A DNA stretch of 64,000 nt from Planctomycetia bacterium (GTDB lineage Bacteria > Planctomycetota > Planctomycetia > Pirellulales > Thermoguttaceae): assembly GCA_030539295.1 (NCBI GenBank), contig JAUNSJ010000012.1, positions 39,190 to 103,189 on the forward strand, given 5' to 3'. Both the position numbers and the translations under genes were made by a program. The notes beneath the pieces were generated by a model, which had not been told where the DNA came from, ran no database searches, and worked only from the letters and a program-made list of their open reading frames with translations. Below, piece after piece: positions 45,830 through 54,757 of the stretch (positions are counted from its first letter, which is position 1; each line of letters opens with the position of its first letter).

Positions 45830-46384
45830 GTTTAAACCTCTCCTGTTAAGCCAGGTCTTTTCTCGCGAGTCGAATCCTGTAGGCAAGTGTGACCAGCCGC
45901 TAAGCGAAATCGTAAACGCATCACTCTTCAGTCCTGTTTCTCTTTACCGGTTATGATTGTTTCCTCTTGTCTTTTCGTGCCCGTAGCAGGCCCGTCTAAC
46001 CTCGGCGTCCCTCGTGAACGAAACAAGTGGTGACAAACAAGGTTGTTTATTCCTTTCACGAACACTGCCGTCGTTTGAGAGGAATTGGTACACTTGTCCA
46101 ATGATTCTTAATTATTGAGGAAAGACAGGTTAGTACTCGCAGCCAAGGAGGAATTCATTTCAGTACACGAATCCGAATCCCGAATCTCGCGTGACCTCTG
46201 ATTCCGCTCTTTTTGCCAGCAATACCATCTCTCCTTATCCTCTGCTATATAATTATAATCAATTCTGTCACGTTCGCAATAGGTGTGCCGGCGAGCGTGC
46301 CAAACTTTCTTGCGAAGATAATACGTTGCATGGTTCTTATCGTTTGAATCTTCCGGCTAATCGAAAGAGTTCCCATTGAGCACA
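45830..46384. other. Intergenic region with dispersed repeats
   Basis: About 550 bases without a supported gene. It contains an imperfect hairpin (CGTGAA at 46013-46018 with TTCACG at 46055-46060, plus AAACAA with TTGTTT inside), the sequence ACTCGCAGCCAA shared with 34078-34089, and copy 2 of the dispersed repeat at 46295-46317. A plus-strand frame through the repeat is judged spurious. Confidence 0.5.
46295..46317 (+). repeat. Dispersed 23-base repeat, copy 2
   Basis: Matches 14414-14436 at 22 of 23 positions, same orientation. Reading through either copy in one frame gives the heptapeptide RAKLSCE, which can mislead gene callers. Confidence 0.6.
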
Positions 46385-47221
46385 TTATTTCCACCAAGGA
46401 GTACCCGCGCGAATTTTCATTCCTCTTCGCCATTTTCCTTGTTGTGCTTCTTTTCGGTCTATCCCATTCTCCCACATTTTCTGCATATTTTCCTTTTGAT
46501 TGGAAGGAAAAAAGAGAACGTCGACGGGTCGAGATTCGTTTAACGGCACACATTCTTTAATGCATTTTATGATGCTTATTGCGTTGTCCGGCCGCGAAGG
46601 AAACCACGTGCCAACCGTTGAGTCAGAAGAATCCATCTCTTGCTTGTCCGTTATGTATTTATGGGTATAAATCCTCCAGCCTGTGGCAGCGGTCCAAGCC
46701 AGTTCTCTAGACCCTTCTTCCAAATCGGATTTATAGAAAAAGCATTGATCCCCTGTTACAGCCACTATGGATGTATGTAATCCTTCCAAGGCCAGACAGC
46801 ATTCAAGTTTTTCATTCCATGGGATCATCTCCGTGATACATTTAACCGCTGACCATAATGATTCTTTTGTAAGTTGCGTTTCGCGATAGTCAGCAAGATC
46901 TAAATTTCCCGCGTTCCAAATCACTTTACCATCCTCCCAAAGAGCAAAGTGCACAAGGAAAATTCGATTCATTTCTTCGTTTTGATGATGTCCATCATAT
47001 TCTGTGTAAATGATAATTAGGGGCACTACTCCATCGCCATAAAGCGTCGGGCAAGTTGTCTCTTGAAAGACACGCATTTGCTCTTTACTCATAGAGGTAT
47101 CCCAATATTGCACTTGTTGCAATACAGATTCCTGGTCAATACAAATACTATTATTTAAACAGAGTAACCAGTACAAGCAAACAAATATCGCCGTAGTAAA
47201 ACATGACGTTAAGTATCGCAT
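46385..47221 (-). CDS. Secreted protein of unknown function
   Basis: 278 residues beginning with a signal peptide (TSCFTTAIFVCLYWLLCLN). Not recognised. The mature part is Trp- and Cys-containing, with two similar segments (ITEMIPWNEKLECC and IKECVPLNESRP), hinting at an internal duplication. Short stand-alone gene in the accessory stretch next to an IS3 remnant. Composition is AT-rich like its neighbours. Confidence 0.6.
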   Translation of the reverse strand: MRYLTSCFTTAIFVCLYWLLCLNNSICIDQESVLQQVQYWDTSMSKEQMRVFQETTCPTLYGDGVVPLIIIYTEYDGHHQNEEMNRIFLVHFALWEDGKVIWNAGNLDLADYRETQLTKESLWSAVKCITEMIPWNEKLECCLALEGLHTSIVAVTGDQCFFYKSDLEEGSRELAWTAATGWRIYTHKYITDKQEMDSSDSTVGTWFPSRPDNAISIIKCIKECVPLNESRPVDVLFFPSNQKENMQKMWENGIDRKEAQQGKWRRGMKIRAGTPWWK

Positions 47222-47457
47222 TTAAGTGGCTCCGGTTCATTGGACAAAAAATGGTATTGCACCGTAGAGTATATTTAGGGTTAATACTCATCCCCCCATG
47301 GGGGATTGGTTGCAGTACATATTTCTTATATCGCCCCTCTTTTGAAACCTTTAATCTGGTTTTTCTACAGAGCGCATAATTTTCATTACTTATCCTCTTA
47401 TTTTATTATATGCAATTTCCACTCCCTTGCAATAGGTTCGTACCCATAAATCATTTT

Positions 47458-47682
47458 TTACCCCTCCTGAAAGTATACTTCCGCCGGGGGCGATAATATC
47501 CGTCGACTCCCGTACTCCGCATGTTCAAGGTGATATTTGTCGATGCTCAACATCAATTCGAGCTCTTCTTCACTTGCCCTGTTCGGATGAAAATAATACG
47601 TCGATCGAGGAAAATCCAGGAGTTCACACTGTCTGGAAATCGCCAGTAATGGATTGTCCGGTTCCATCATTCGACGCTTCGC
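47458..47682 (-). pseudogene. IS3 OrfB transposase, N-terminal remnant
   Basis: The frame reads NLPSSIDAKRRMMEPDNPLL, then ISRQCELLDFPRSTYYFHP and HLEHAEYGSRRI, the usual start of IS3-group OrfB (HTH_21 region). After YGSRRI the match ends and the frame stops at 47458. It is reached from OrfA by a +1 shift at a run of nine A, not the -1 shift usual for IS3, so one base may have been gained or lost in the run. Confidence 0.75.
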
Positions 47683-47683
47683 A

Positions 47684-47977
47684 TCAATGGAACTGGGCAG
47701 ATTTTTTTTTCAACCAGTCCACCTCAATTTTGAGACGACCGATCTGTTCGAACAACTCCTCTTGTGTAATTTCATCCTCGGACTTTTTCTTCCTGGAACG
47801 CTCATCCTGAAAGATATCCTCAATGCGATCTTTAAGTCGCGCCTTCATTTTAAGGACCATTTGGGGCGAAATCTCGAATTGAGCTGCCACCTCATTAATG
47901 GTCTTATCGCCACGAGCGGCGGCCAAGGCCACTTGTGCCCGAAATGCTGCTGAATAATTTTTCCGTTTTCTGCTCAT
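47684..47977 (-). CDS. IS3-family transposase OrfA
   Basis: 97 residues (GAGGAG before the ATG). An HTH_Tnp_1 helix-turn-helix (NYSAAFRAQVALAAARGDKT, VAAQFEISPQMV) is followed by a leucine-zipper-like helix ending LKIEVDWLKKKS. It should bind the ends of the element as part of the OrfAB fusion. The poly-A run at the LKKK codons is the programmed slippery site position. Confidence 0.85.
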   Translation of the reverse strand: MSRKRKNYSAAFRAQVALAAARGDKTINEVAAQFEISPQMVLKMKARLKDRIEDIFQDERSRKKKSEDEITQEELFEQIGRLKIEVDWLKKKSAQFH

Positions 47978-48247
47978 GAATCATCTCCTCTGGGTTAATT
48001 TTAACATCTTTCGATTCCTTTTCAACCCCAGGTCCTCTACGATTCACGCGCCCAGTTTTCCGGGTCCATTATAGGCTTCTATTTCACTTGCGTTTAAATT
48101 TAGCGACACTCCCGTCCCACACCAGATTTTTCCAGTCGCTCGACAATCAGCTGATTACCACGTAGTCAAACGAAGTCACGTTGGAACGGGAGACGCCTTA
48201 AAGACCGCATTCAGATCGGTATTGCAGAGAATTTAATATTCTTCCAT

Positions 48248-49654
48248 CTATACCTGCGGAATATCATAACCATCGCGTCTCGGGCGGGATTGGAAGGAGG
48301 CGGCTTGGTCGTCCCCTGTGATTCGCTTTCCGACCGGATCCCACGTTATGGGACGTTGAAGACGTATGGAGATTGTACTTAAATGACAAATTTCCATCGA
48401 AGGCAAATTCGAATACACATCTGATACCGGCAATCCTCCTTCTCGTATGGTACGAATAAAATTCTGTTTGTGCCCTTCACAAGGTTTTCCTTTGTATAGC
48501 AATTTGAAATCTGATTCGGTCATGGTCTCATGAAGTTTGTCTTCATACGGTTTGCCTTTGATTCGCCCCCGATTTACGTGAATACGGCCCTGATCTCCTT
48601 CAAATAAAATGCCATTTGTGGCATCCGAATGATTGACCAAAACGAGTTCAAGTCCATCGGCATACTTAACAACCACATTGAACTCTCTGGAGGCATTGTA
48701 TTCGTTACTGACCAAGGGATATCCATCTTTAAACGGAACCGGAAGAACGGACTTGCTACCATCTATTGCGATTGGTCCGGAATCCGATTCTTGGCGATCG
48801 AGAGCCCAAAGAGCGGAATCGACATGATGGGCACCCCAGTCAGTTATGCTTCCGCCGGCATACTCGTAAAAAAAGCGAAAAAAGAAATTCCCGCGTGCCA
48901 TGAGAGGGCGTCCGTTTTTCATTTCTTTTGTTGCGCGATACGGAAAGACAGGGGCCTGTCCCGTCCAAAGATCCCAATCGAGGGAATCGGGGACCGGGGC
49001 TTCCGGTATGGGGCCTGAAACGTGTGAATTCCCTGTGACGTCACAGACAACCCGTTGGATTTTTCCGAGCATGCCTTTACGGACCATGAGGGCAGCCGTT
49101 GCAAACAAACCTTTCATGCTGCGCTGCTGCGTTCCCACCTGGAAGACTTGCTTGTTGTATTTATCACAGGCATTACGGATAAGCTGATTCTCTTCCAGAG
49201 TAAGTGTGAGTGGTTTTTGACAGAAGACATGCTTTCCTGCCATAAGTGCTTCTATGGCTATTTTCACGTGCCAGTGGTCGGGGGTCGCGATCCCAACGAT
49301 ATCAATATCGTCCCGATCGAGTATCTTCTGATAATATTTGTACGTGTCCGGCGGAATCAATTCATCGCCACGATGAACTCCAACACTCTTACTCGCCAAA
49401 GTGCGTGCCAGACCATAATCCGAATCCACATCGCAAACGGCAACAACGTCCAGCAGAGAGGTGAACTCAATGGCGTCCAGGAGACCCATATTGCCTACAC
49501 CAATAAAACCCAGTCGCAGTCGGTCACTGGGAGGAAGTTCTTCCGCTGACCGTACCCGCACTGGCGCAAAATAAGGAACAAAACCTGCGGCGGCCAAGAC
49601 ACTCCCCGTCTTGAGAAAATTGCGCCGACTCACTTCACTTCGATTCTCTTTCAT
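48248..49654 (-). CDS. Tat-exported Gfo/Idh/MocA family oxidoreductase
   Basis: 468 residues from ATG 49654 (AAAGGAG upstream). SRRNFLKTGSVLAAAGFVP is a clear twin-arginine signal. The Rossmann motif is GFIGVGNMG, followed by VVAVCDVD, GIATPDHWHVKIAIEALMAG and the catalytic HVFCQKPLTLTLEEN (Lys-Pro of the family). The C-terminal alpha/beta domain includes GGSITDWGAHHVDSALWAL. Planctomycetes carry many such exported dehydrogenases, whose substrates (sugars, inositols) are mostly unknown. Same strand as the catabolic operon but more than 350 bases past its end, so likely separate. Confidence 0.93.
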   Translation of the reverse strand: MKENRSEVSRRNFLKTGSVLAAAGFVPYFAPVRVRSAEELPPSDRLRLGFIGVGNMGLLDAIEFTSLLDVVAVCDVDSDYGLARTLASKSVGVHRGDELIPPDTYKYYQKILDRDDIDIVGIATPDHWHVKIAIEALMAGKHVFCQKPLTLTLEENQLIRNACDKYNKQVFQVGTQQRSMKGLFATAALMVRKGMLGKIQRVVCDVTGNSHVSGPIPEAPVPDSLDWDLWTGQAPVFPYRATKEMKNGRPLMARGNFFFRFFYEYAGGSITDWGAHHVDSALWALDRQESDSGPIAIDGSKSVLPVPFKDGYPLVSNEYNASREFNVVVKYADGLELVLVNHSDATNGILFEGDQGRIHVNRGRIKGKPYEDKLHETMTESDFKLLYKGKPCEGHKQNFIRTIREGGLPVSDVYSNLPSMEICHLSTISIRLQRPITWDPVGKRITGDDQAASFQSRPRRDGYDIPQV

Positions 49655-50060
49655 CTTTTTTCTCCTTTGTTCGACACAACGCGAGAGCACTTCCGTCAAA
49701 GATTTCCTTTGCCCCGCACTCGTTACGTTGTTGGTCCAGATTTTATAAAGGCAGGAAAGGATTTACGCTTCACCCGGCAACTTCCAACCCACGTCGTACT
49801 CATCGCGGCAGTACGTGGAATTGCAACCAGACCTCGCGAATCCACACATGTAACTATTGTATCCGTTCCTCCCTTCCATTTGTAAACATATTTTTTGTTT
49901 TTTCATTATTTCCGCTTTTTTAATACATTGGTCATAATTATTTGTTTGCGTCGTCCAAAAGTAAAACCTGAAGAAACCATCGGAAAATGGTGTGGGTTAG
50001 ACTCGTTGGTTCCCCAATAAAGCGATACGCCTTATGGCCACTTCTGTGGGCGATGAAAAC
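49655..50060. other. Intergenic region
   Basis: About 400 bases between the Gfo/Idh/MocA gene and the end of the operon. No supported gene, repeat or hairpin was recognised. It should contain the oxidoreductase promoter. Confidence 0.4.
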
Positions 50061-51212
50061 TTATTTGGTTTTTCCGGCTAAAATAATACCGAGAACAGTC
50101 AGGGATAAACCGGCCCAAATCAAAGTATTTGTTGGCTCTTTGAAGAAGAGTATTCCCAAAAGAGTCGCGAGAAAAATTTGCAAAACGGAAAAAATCGCCA
50201 CCTTCGACGCGGTTGCGTAACGAAGTGAAAGATTCTTGAGATAGAAGCAGACGACGTTTAAGGCACCGGCCAAAAAGACGAGGAGCCAACAGATACGCGG
50301 TACCTGAACGAAGCCGTCCCATCCACGATCCTTATAGAGGAAGAGCCCGCCGACCACCGCTCCGAATCCGCAAACCGCCGCAACGATAAAGAAGATGGGG
50401 ATCGGTTCCTTTTTCGCGTCATGGGCCTTATCGTCCGAAGCCGCTTTGCGTAAAATATAGCGAAGAATAATTGTATAGAGGGCGTATCCAACCCCGGTTA
50501 AAAGGGCCATGCCAAAGCCAAAAATAAAGACAGGGGTCAGTTCCGTTCCGAATATACTCTTAATTCCCGATTGAATTATCTCAATGCAGGGGGTCAGTAT
50601 GACCGGAATGACGACCAAATCGCTTCCTTTAACAGCGGACGCGTCGTCAACGGTCGCTACCATGTCCCCGGTTGGAATGACCGGGACAGAGGGCTTCGCT
50701 TGACTGAATCCCAAAATGAAAATAGCAACGATCAGAATGGTCATGGTCGCAAGTTTGAGCGATGTGAGTTTTTCCCGTAATATAATTAGTCCGATCAAGG
50801 CAGTTCCCAAAATCGTAAACGTTCGGATCAGTGGATTACCCAGCATCATTCCCAACGAAGTAAAGGTAACAATATGCGAGCGAACGCCCACAAATTCACA
50901 AAAGAATGCCGCAATAATAATCATAAATATGATTTTGACCGGGGGCGGGGCACATTTACCACGGAACCACATATACAGAAATATCGGCAATGCTCCTGCT
51001 GTTGTAATAAGTTCTTTAAAACAGAAAGTCCAATCGCGATGAACCTCTGGAAAAGTGGTAAGCCACCGAACGAAAAAGTAGGAGAAACTGAAGATTGTAT
51101 CGGACAGAATACAAAGCAGTGTTCCAAGAGCGGCGTCCGAAAGTCGCTTATTTACATGAGTATCGGTTACTTCAGACAGTTCGGGACGTGGTTCCAATGC
51201 AGGTTGATTCAT
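50061..51212 (-). CDS. EamA/DMT-family membrane transporter
   Basis: 383 residues with about ten TM segments in two repeated halves. It has the EamA pattern at the end of each half: NPLIRTFTILGTALIGLIILREKLTSLKLA and YATASKVAIFSVLQIFLATLLGILFFKEP (both given here only as key pieces: LIILREKLT, LLGILFFKEPTN). A hydrophilic loop at about 175-195 separates the halves. AAAGGAAT precedes the ATG. Last gene of the operon, 65 bases past the ETF gene. It may import the substrate or export a product. Confidence 0.82.
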   Translation of the reverse strand: MNQPALEPRPELSEVTDTHVNKRLSDAALGTLLCILSDTIFSFSYFFVRWLTTFPEVHRDWTFCFKELITTAGALPIFLYMWFRGKCAPPPVKIIFMIIIAAFFCEFVGVRSHIVTFTSLGMMLGNPLIRTFTILGTALIGLIILREKLTSLKLATMTILIVAIFILGFSQAKPSVPVIPTGDMVATVDDASAVKGSDLVVIPVILTPCIEIIQSGIKSIFGTELTPVFIFGFGMALLTGVGYALYTIILRYILRKAASDDKAHDAKKEPIPIFFIVAAVCGFGAVVGGLFLYKDRGWDGFVQVPRICWLLVFLAGALNVVCFYLKNLSLRYATASKVAIFSVLQIFLATLLGILFFKEPTNTLIWAGLSLTVLGIILAGKTK

Positions 51213-51277
51213 GGTTATTCCTTTGTTTGTTAAGGGTTGTGGACTTTAATGTACTTACAATGTATTTTTTCATTATT

Positions 51278-52633
51278 TTAAAAATAATCGAGAATGCCAT
51301 AATCGGCATAATCAAATATGCGAGCGTTTTTGTCCGGATTAATCGCGACTATCCACGCGGCGTTGACGACTCCACACATATGTTGGACTGCCCCGGAAAT
51401 TCCAATGGCGACATACAAGTGTGGTGAAAGACTTTGACCGGTCAATCCGACCTGTTCCTCATAAGGTGCGAACCTGTCATCGACCAGGCCGCGAGAAGCA
51501 CCACGCAAGGCACCAAGGGCATCGCTCCATAATCGAATTTGTTTGAGACGGGCCTTTGCCCCGTGTCCACAAGCAACGACCAATTCCGCAGTATGGTTTT
51601 TCCCTCGTACGGTCGCCATGGCTGGCCGGGTTCGACATTCAATTTTCGCCATGACATTATCGCCACTGGCAGGTCGATACATAAAAAGTTTATTACCATC
51701 GGTTTCAAGTCGGGTACAGTCGGCACACAGTCCGGTTTGCAAATGAACGGCGACTTGCGGCGCAATCGTTCGTCCCCAAAAATCGGCACTCCACAAGACC
51801 GCGTCCGGTTGTTCGGCCTTGATACAATCCACAATTTCCAATGCCGACAACTGCGGTATTTCCGTAACCCGTTCCGCAATGGATTCGGCAGAAGGAACCA
51901 CCCCCGGACCAATTGCCAGAACATGTTTCAATCGGACGACAGGTAAAGAAACCGGATCTTCCACAAAGGTTTCTTTGACACGATTACGCAACGAAGCAAC
52001 AAGCGAATCAAGTTCGGCTCGTGGTATGAATTGGCAGGATCGTCGTTCGGCTTTCGATTCAAATACTTGAAGAACTCGGGTCGGAGACCCCGCGATTCCA
52101 CAGCGTTCCGGTTCAATTTCAAGGGCATCACGATTCCATATTTCAATCGGTACCGGTTTGGAACGAAACGATGGAAATCGAAGTGTATTGATTCGCTCAA
52201 TGGTACAAACGGCAGGCAACGCCAGTGGAACGGAACCGGATCGTGTTTGACAGATGTCCGTTGAAAACTTTATGATATAAGGAACAAGCGAATAGCCTAA
52301 AGTCGCAGCCAAAGATGGACCCACTTGTGCGGTATCGCCATCAATGCTTTGACGGCCACACAGTACGAGATCGGGCTTGAGTTTTTTGAGAGCGCAGGAC
52401 AATATGCGGGATGTTGCCAGCGTATCGGACCCCGCAAATGACGGATCGGAAAGCAACAAGACGCGATTAACGCCAAGTCTGGACAAACGTTTTAATTCCT
52501 TTTCGCAACCGGATGGCCCCATACATAATACAACGGTGTGCGCATCGGTCTGTTGCAATGCGCATTCCAACGCACAGGCATCAAAGGGATTAATTTCATC
52601 CCGAACAATTTTGACACAAACGACGATTTTCAT
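51278..52633 (-). CDS. Electron transfer flavoprotein, EtfB and EtfA fused in one chain
   Basis: 451 residues from ATG 52633, overlapping the kinase stop (ATGA). Residues 1-200 match EtfB: MKIVVCVKIVRD, FDACALECALQQ, DLVLCGRQSIDGDTAQVGP, LPAVCTIERINTLRFPSF. Residues about 230-451 match EtfA: APQVAVHLQTGLCADCTRLE, RPASGDNVMAKIECRTRPAM, then the FAD domain GASRGLVDDRF, EQVGLTGQSLSPHLYVAIGI, SGAVQHMCG and VAINPDKNARIFDYADYGI. Two separate subunits normally total near 580 residues, so the EtfA N-terminal part is shortened and the tail after ADYGI is only four residues. It should carry electrons from the GlcD-type oxidase in the same operon; bifurcation to ferredoxin is possible but unproven. Confidence 0.88.
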   Translation of the reverse strand: MKIVVCVKIVRDEINPFDACALECALQQTDAHTVVLCMGPSGCEKELKRLSRLGVNRVLLLSDPSFAGSDTLATSRILSCALKKLKPDLVLCGRQSIDGDTAQVGPSLAATLGYSLVPYIIKFSTDICQTRSGSVPLALPAVCTIERINTLRFPSFRSKPVPIEIWNRDALEIEPERCGIAGSPTRVLQVFESKAERRSCQFIPRAELDSLVASLRNRVKETFVEDPVSLPVVRLKHVLAIGPGVVPSAESIAERVTEIPQLSALEIVDCIKAEQPDAVLWSADFWGRTIAPQVAVHLQTGLCADCTRLETDGNKLFMYRPASGDNVMAKIECRTRPAMATVRGKNHTAELVVACGHGAKARLKQIRLWSDALGALRGASRGLVDDRFAPYEEQVGLTGQSLSPHLYVAIGISGAVQHMCGVVNAAWIVAINPDKNARIFDYADYGILDYF

Positions 52634-54105
52634 GACGACCACCATTGACGATACAAAGGTGCAAGTGAGTCATGGACCGCTTTATATTTACAAAACAGTT
52701 CGGAATAGATTTTGTTATTTTCCATATTCGGCACATTTCTCGCAACCTTGCGGGTACAAGTGTCAATAGCACCTTCCGGCGATTGAAACATACCGATGGC
52801 TATACCGGCAAGCATGGCGGATCCAAAGGAAGAGTCACTTCGTTCGTTGAGAACAAGAGACATTCCAAGCGTATCGGCAATAATTTGTCGCCAGAGCGGA
52901 CTTTGTGAACCGCCGCCAATGACAAACGCAGTATGGTCGTACGGAATACGAATGTCATCGATCGCCGTTTTGCAATCGAGTAAGGACATTGCCACACCTT
53001 CAAGTACGGCACGTGCAAAATGTTCCTTCCTGTGACCGGATCGAATCCCAATAAAACTGCCGCACAAAAACGGATCGGCATAGGGAGTTAATTCGCCATT
53101 TAAATAGGGATGGAAGATAAGTCCATCGGCCCCGGGCGAAACGGAATTTGCGGCTTCATCCCATTTTTCGTAGTCGCCACCAAAGGTATCGCGAAACCAA
53201 CGATAAGAAGCGGCGCAAGATTTCGTGGCTGTTCCGGGATACCATAAACCACGAATAATATGCGAATAGTTGATCAGATTCGCATTACGCCATGGCTGCT
53301 CTGTCACGACACAAACACGCCCTGCCGTTGCCAGTTTAATCGTCATTTGTCCACGTCGAATCGCACCCGAAGCAAAGACCTCCATGGCAGTATCCGTCGT
53401 TCCGCACAAAACCGGAGTGCCTTCCGCGAGTCCGGTTAATTCTGCCGCTTGCTTTGTGACCATTCCTGTCTGGTTCATGGGATCAACGATCCGTGGCAAT
53501 CTGTCGGCCTTCAAGTCAATAAGATCGCACAAATCATTCGACCATTCCAGCTTGTGGTAGTCGAACAGCATGGAGCCTTCCGCCTCAATGTAATCGGTGA
53601 CATAATCGCCGGTAAGACGATGGCGAACATAATCTTTGGCAAAAAGAATTTTTTTGGTTTGGCTCCATACGTCAGGCCAATGACGTGATATCCAAAGAAG
53701 TTGTGGCATTGTCCAGATAGTATCGGGACGATGCAGGACAAGTTGTTCGATCAATTCGCCCGCTTCCTCTTTGAGCTTTTGAACTTCCGCAATGCTACGG
53801 GAATCGGTCCAATAAATGGCGGGAGCGAGAACATGATCATGTTCATCAAGCAAAACGGCGATATGCGTTGCTGCGGAAAGCGAGATTGCCGCAATTTCCT
53901 TCGGCGATACTCGATGTTCCGAAAGAATGGCCGCGATACTCGAACATGTCGCCGCAAACCAGTCTTCCGGATTCTGTTCCGCGTGACCCGGTTCCGGATA
54001 ATTCGTTGAATACTCAACCGTATGAACCGCAGCTATCGTTCCATTATCCGCAAGCAAAGTCGCTTTACATGCGCCGCCACCAAAATCAATACCCAATACA
54101 AACAT
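52630..54105 (-). CDS. FGGY-family carbohydrate kinase
   Basis: 491 residues (AAGGAAA before ATG 54105). ATP-binding and substrate motifs of the FGGY fold: GIDFGGGACKATLL at the start, IYWTDSRS (about 92), GTTDTAMEVFASGA (about 229) and FVIGGGSQSPLWRQIIAD (about 393), the family signature region. It most resembles the xylulokinase branch. In this operon it likely phosphorylates the ketose made by the isomerase at 59788. Cytoplasmic. Confidence 0.9.
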   Translation of the reverse strand: MFVLGIDFGGGACKATLLADNGTIAAVHTVEYSTNYPEPGHAEQNPEDWFAATCSSIAAILSEHRVSPKEIAAISLSAATHIAVLLDEHDHVLAPAIYWTDSRSIAEVQKLKEEAGELIEQLVLHRPDTIWTMPQLLWISRHWPDVWSQTKKILFAKDYVRHRLTGDYVTDYIEAEGSMLFDYHKLEWSNDLCDLIDLKADRLPRIVDPMNQTGMVTKQAAELTGLAEGTPVLCGTTDTAMEVFASGAIRRGQMTIKLATAGRVCVVTEQPWRNANLINYSHIIRGLWYPGTATKSCAASYRWFRDTFGGDYEKWDEAANSVSPGADGLIFHPYLNGELTPYADPFLCGSFIGIRSGHRKEHFARAVLEGVAMSLLDCKTAIDDIRIPYDHTAFVIGGGSQSPLWRQIIADTLGMSLVLNERSDSSFGSAMLAGIAIGMFQSPEGAIDTCTRKVARNVPNMENNKIYSELFCKYKAVHDSLAPLYRQWWSS

Positions 54106-54148
54106 ATGCCGTTTCCTTGTACTCCTGTCGTTTTATCACGGTACACAA

Positions 54149-54757
54149 TTAAAACGTATTATTCTCGCCATGGATTGCGGGCACGACGCTCTTTTGCTTT
54201 AGACGCTCATTTCCCTCATGACATATCAGCCACTTGTTTTTACAAAACAACAAGGGGTCGGACGTATTTTCCGTCAAGGGCAAATTCGTTCCCCGGGGAA
54301 GTACAACAACACAATTAAAGCCCGAATTCGAAGTTTGAATCGGGCAAAAATGAAGTGATGTCGCGTAAATCTCTACCGTTTCCCCTGCCTTGATTAAAAA
54401 CGCTTTAACCTGGGAACTGTCGAATCGCCCATCACGCATCTCCTCAATCTTTCCAAGAAGGAGAATAAAGTCGGTAACAGCGATATTAAGTTCAGATGAT
54501 TTATGCCATTCCAAAGCGTTCAGGCTTCTATTGTATCCGAGACAAACACCGATTTGAATCGGCATTTCGCCGTAGATCCTTTCCTCAATGACACTGAATT
54601 CGGGACATGCTTCAAGCGAAGGGACGGCAGGAGTATAGGCCGCGCCTTCATGAGGCATTTCAAGTTCCTTCGCCGCATTCAGCAGTTTCGTAACATCAAG
54701 GTTTAGCAATTTGCCATAAGGGGCAAATTCGGAATCAGATGGTCGGTATATTTTCAT
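54149..54757 (-). CDS. DUF4867 family protein
   Basis: 202 residues from ATG 54757, which overlaps the IolB-like stop (ATGA); two earlier in-frame ATGs are less likely. It follows the DUF4867 pattern: YGEMPIQIGVCLGYNRSLNA, LEWHKSSELNIAVTDFILLL (pieces of one stretch), YATSLHFCPIQ and LPRGTNLPL, near KNKWLICHEGNE. A cupin-like fold is plausible from the His/Glu spacing. The family has no established function and is found in carbohydrate operons; here it lies between IolB-like isomerase and FGGY kinase, so a sugar isomerase or epimerase role is a reasonable guess. Confidence 0.75.
   Translation of the reverse strand: MKIYRPSDSEFAPYGKLLNLDVTKLLNAAKELEMPHEGAAYTPAVPSLEACPEFSVIEERIYGEMPIQIGVCLGYNRSLNALEWHKSSELNIAVTDFILLLGKIEEMRDGRFDSSQVKAFLIKAGETVEIYATSLHFCPIQTSNSGFNCVVVLPRGTNLPLTENTSDPLLFCKNKWLICHEGNERLKQKSVVPAIHGENNTF

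Larger units (their letters stand above)
47458..47977 (-). mobile_element. Truncated IS3-family insertion sequence
   Basis: OrfA is intact and OrfB is cut after about 60 residues. The catalytic DDE part and the far end of the element are missing, so the element cannot move on its own. No terminal inverted repeat pair could be found. Confidence 0.8.

Noticed and set aside
45858..45905. tRNA-like TCGAATCC followed by CCA
   Set aside because: No matching acceptor stem, D-arm or anticodon arm could be found around it.
46191..46379. Plus-strand 62-codon frame
   Set aside because: Only similarity is the repeat-derived RAKLSCE; no ribosome site, intergenic composition.
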